NCBI GenBank assembly: GCA_026225155.1
Contig: JAMFSG010000218.1
Coordinates: forward strand, 1 to 6,643
Direction: 5' to 3'
Origin: Verrucomicrobiota bacterium
GTDB lineage: Bacteria; Verrucomicrobiota; Verrucomicrobiia; Limisphaerales; UBA11358
Length of the DNA: 6,643 nt
The notes under the pieces are model-generated. The model worked only from the letters and a program-made list of their open reading frames with translations, searched no databases and had not been told where the DNA came from. A program made the translations under genes and the position numbers. Shown piece by piece: positions 4,456 through 6,643 of the stretch. Numbering within the stretch: position 1 is the first letter of the stretch; every line of letters begins with the position of its first letter.

Positions 4456-5973
4456 TTACTTGAGATATTGATTGAAGAACGCGATGACGGTGTCGAAGGC
4501 CTTGGCATCGTTGAAACCGTGGCCACCGCCTTTGACGATGTAAAGTTGCGAGGCGACGCCGGCTTTTTGCAGCGCGTCATTGAATTCAATGCTCTGTTGC
4601 AGCGGCACGATCGGATCTTTGTCGCCGTGCACGATCAGGAACGGACACGCGTTGGACGAGACGTAAGTGATCGGACTCACTTGCCGGGCTTTCTCCTGAT
4701 TCTGTTCGATCAAGCCGCCGATCAATTTGGGCAACGCGGCATCGGCCAGAGTGTCGGCGGCGGGAAGCGGGATTGTCAGAAAGTCGGACGGACCGTAATA
4801 ATCGCAGACGGCTTGCACTTCACTTGAAACATTCGCATTGCCTTCATTGCCTTCAAATTCCGGTTTGTTCGGCGTGACGCCGAGCAGCGACACAAGATGC
4901 CCGCCGGCGGAATCGCCCCACGCGCCGATTTTGTCGGATCGCAAACCGTATTCGCTTGCGTGCGTGCGGAGCCAGCGGACGGCGGCTTTGGAATCATGGA
5001 TCTGCGCGGGAAAAATCGCTTCTTTTGTCAGACGATAATCAATGCTCGCGACGGCGAAACCGTGATCGAGAATGCCGCGTGCGATCAGTTCGGTTTTATC
5101 GAGCGCCATCCAGCCGCCGCCGTGAATGTCAATGATGAGCGGCACCGGGCGTGGCGCATTTTCGGGAATGTAGAGATCGAGTTTGAGCGAATGGCCGTTG
5201 ACGCTGGCGTATTCGACATCTTTCCAAACATCAATGCCGTTGAAGCCGGGAAGATTTTTTTGCGGTGCGACGGAAACGGTTTGAACGGAATTTGGAAAAT
5301 CATTTTTCAAAACGGCAAAGTCCGCTTCGGCGATGGCTTTGGCGCCGGCGGTATTGGGATGAACGTGGTCGGGAAAATCCGCATCGTGGCCGACGAGTGC
5401 GCTGTGCAGATCAATCGTCACGACCTGTGTGTCCGCCGCGACTTGCAAAATGGCGGGAATGATTTTGGCGACGATCACGCTGTCGCGGATGCCGTAATTT
5501 TCGGGAAACGCCGGCACGGGCAGCGCGGCGTAAATTTTCACTTTTGGATTCACCGCACGAAACGCGGCGATGATGGCTTTGTAATCAGGAATGAAATCGT
5601 CGGGATGTTTTTCGTAATTGAACGGCTTGCTGTCGTTCGCGCCAAGATCAATGACGAGCACATCCGGCTGGGAAGCGAGCGCCTGCTGATATTCCTTGGT
5701 GTTGATGTAAGGCGAATCGCCGCTGTGTGCCAAAGTCGTGCCGCTGACGGCAAAATTTTGAATCTTCCAGCCCGCGCCGAGCAGCCGTTGCAATTGCGAA
5801 GGATACGCATCGCGTCCGGGATCCGTCGTGCCGTAACCGGCGGTGATGCTGTCGCCGACGAAAGTCAGGCGGATGGTTGGTTGGTTTGAGGCACCGTTGG
5901 TTTGCGCCGAAGCGAGAAAACCAAGGGATAAAAACGCAAAAGCCAAAACGAAAAGTTGGTAAAGTTTTTTCAT
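4456..5973 (-). CDS. Secreted two-domain esterase: SGNH hydrolase fused to alpha/beta hydrolase
   Basis: A 505-residue protein with a signal peptide at 1-23 (MKKLYQ, hydrophobic core, A-S-A before Q24), so it is exported. Domain 1 (about 33-225) is an SGNH/GDSL hydrolase: F-V-G-D-S-I-T with Ser42, the block II glycine at 78, G-A-N-D with Asn113, and D-H-V-H-P with Asp202 and His205. Domain 2 (about 245-505) is an esterase/lipase-type alpha/beta hydrolase: oxyanion H-G-G-G-W (284-288), nucleophile Ser355 in G-D-S-A-G-G, acid Asp453 in H-G-D-K-D-P and His485 in G-G-G-H-G-F. Both catalytic sets are intact. Such domains often deacetylate or de-feruloylate plant polysaccharides, and substrate use here is inferred. 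ATG 5973 is preferred to the in-frame TTG at 5979. It has no co-directional partner in the window. Confidence 0.92.
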   Translation of the reverse strand: MKKLYQLFVLAFAFLSLGFLASAQTNGASNQPTIRLTFVGDSITAGYGTTDPGRDAYPSQLQRLLGAGWKIQNFAVSGTTLAHSGDSPYINTKEYQQALASQPDVLVIDLGANDSKPFNYEKHPDDFIPDYKAIIAAFRAVNPKVKIYAALPVPAFPENYGIRDSVIVAKIIPAILQVAADTQVVTIDLHSALVGHDADFPDHVHPNTAGAKAIAEADFAVLKNDFPNSVQTVSVAPQKNLPGFNGIDVWKDVEYASVNGHSLKLDLYIPENAPRPVPLIIDIHGGGWMALDKTELIARGILDHGFAVASIDYRLTKEAIFPAQIHDSKAAVRWLRTHASEYGLRSDKIGAWGDSAGGHLVSLLGVTPNKPEFEGNEGNANVSSEVQAVCDYYGPSDFLTIPLPAADTLADAALPKLIGGLIEQNQEKARQVSPITYVSSNACPFLIVHGDKDPIVPLQQSIEFNDALQKAGVASQLYIVKGGGHGFNDAKAFDTVIAFFNQYLK

Positions 5974-6145
5974 GTTCAAGTCGCGTCGAATTATTAAGCG
6001 CCAGCCTAGCGTTCATCCTAAAATTCGTCCATGCCCGATTGTGGGGAGGCGCGTTATTTAGAAAATATTCCGTTGGCGCATTTTTTTGGCTGGATTTTGA
6101 TTTGTGCCAAAGCGGTGACAATTCAATTTTCCAAGAATACGCGGC

Positions 6146-6173
6146 TTGACCTTTGCCGCATAAAAGGCAGAAT
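6146..6173 (+). promoter_or_regulatory. Candidate typA promoter
   Basis: TTGACC (6146-6151, 5/6) is followed after 16 bp by CAGAAT (6168-6173, 4/6). The start point would be near 6180, leaving a leader of about 14 nt before ATG 6194. The rest of the divergent gap (5974-6145) is AT-rich with several T- and A-runs. No convincing promoter for the esterase gene or other feature was found in it. Confidence 0.4.
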
Positions 6174-6193
6174 GTGCGACTATTTTTTACTCT

Positions 6194-6643
6194 ATGCAGC
6201 ACATTAGAAATATCGCCATCATCGCGCACGTTGATCACGGCAAGACCACGCTCGTGGATTGTCTGCTCAAGCAATCCGGCACGTTCCGCGAAAACCAGCA
6301 CGAATCTTCCGAGGAACGCCTGATGGATTCCATGGATCTGGAAAAGGAAAAGGGCATCACCATCCGCGCGAAAAACGCCGCGTTCAAATACAAGGATTAC
6401 GCCATCAACATCGTGGATACGCCCGGACACGCGGACTTTGGCGGCGAAGTGGAACGCATCATGAACATGATTGATGGCGTGCTGCTGGTGGTTGATTCCG
6501 CCGAAGGCCCGCAGGCGCAGACGCGTTTCGTTTTGCGCAAAGCTTTGGAAGCGGGCGCGAAACCGATCGTCGTCATCAACAAGATTGACCGCGAAAACGC
6601 GAACCCGAAAAAAGTTTTGGATCTCGTGTTTGAGTTGTTCATG
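6194..6643 (+). CDS. typA: TypA/BipA ribosome-associated GTPase, N-terminal 150 codons
   Basis: TypA (BipA) is a translational GTPase of the EF-G/LepA group that binds the ribosome and helps large-subunit assembly and growth under stress or cold. The frame is open from ATG 6194 to the right edge. The G domain is clear: G1 A-H-V-D-H-G-K-T (11-18), G2 with E-K-G-I-T-I (52-57), G3 D-T-P-G-H (75-79) and G4 N-K-I-D (129-132). The stretch I-N-I-V-D-T-P-G-H-A-D-F-G-G-E-V-E-R (71-88), together with S-G-T-F at 28-31, is characteristic of TypA rather than LepA or EF-G. The protein would normally be about 600 residues, so about three quarters lies outside the window. No ribosome binding site is seen; a probable promoter lies just upstream. 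Confidence 0.95.
   Translation, partial: MQHIRNIAIIAHVDHGKTTLVDCLLKQSGTFRENQHESSEERLMDSMDLEKEKGITIRAKNAAFKYKDYAINIVDTPGHADFGGEVERIMNMIDGVLLVVDSAEGPQAQTRFVLRKALEAGAKPIVVINKIDRENANPKKVLDLVFELFM

Noticed and set aside
4897..5889. Plus-strand open frame (330 codons) opposite the esterase gene
   Set aside because: The minus strand carries a signal peptide and two intact catalytic sets, whereas the plus-strand frame shows no domain.
5974..6193. Small gene or RNA in the esterase-typA gap
   Set aside because: No frame with a plausible start and protein-like composition, no tRNA-like fold and no strong hairpin was found. Only a typA promoter candidate is supported.

Overview
The window is a stretch of chromosome with ordinary housekeeping genes. 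It is GC-rich and shows little Shine-Dalgarno usage. The intergenic regions carry short palindromic and tandem repeats, and there is a secreted two-domain esterase and what looks like the start of a secreted serpin. Together these suggest a Verrucomicrobiota bacterium of the Pedosphaera/Limisphaerales kind. That placement is an impression from gene style and repeat families, not a proof.

Layout from left to right. A minus-strand gene enters from the left edge, and only its first 50 codons are present. They encode a signal peptide followed by a serpin-like first helix. A divergent, repeat-filled gap (151-356) holds a long imperfect hairpin and two tandem repeats. Next come trpA (357-1157) and a compact type II toxin-antitoxin pair of the HI1419/HI1420 kind (toxin 1187-1507, antitoxin 1510-1806). 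Immediately after the antitoxin stop is a second, non-identical copy of the last 15 codons and stop of trpA (1810-1857), exactly 700 bp downstream of the first. It is followed by an AT-rich gene for a probable HEPN/AbiU2-type protein (1896-2495). manC (2540-3670) returns to the GC-rich host style. A 144-bp palindromic repeat with terminal inverted repeats (3678-3821) sits in front of rnhA (3884-4414). A perfect hairpin (4421-4447) lies between rnhA and the convergent secreted SGNH plus alpha/beta-hydrolase esterase (4456-5973, minus). A divergent promoter region leads into typA/bipA (6194 onward), which is cut by the right edge.

The housekeeping genes do not form one pathway: tryptophan synthesis, GDP-mannose supply, RNA-DNA hybrid removal and ribosome assembly. 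The accessory part is the 1158-2495 block, a small toxin/defence-like insertion between trpA and manC. Its most telling mark is the duplicated trpA tail. From the fourth-last to the last shared codons it differs only at synonymous sites, as expected if the cassette arrived together with, or displaced, a trpA end from a related genome. A second notable point is the C-terminal extension of RNase HI, which ends in a sequence resembling a sliding-clamp binding peptide.
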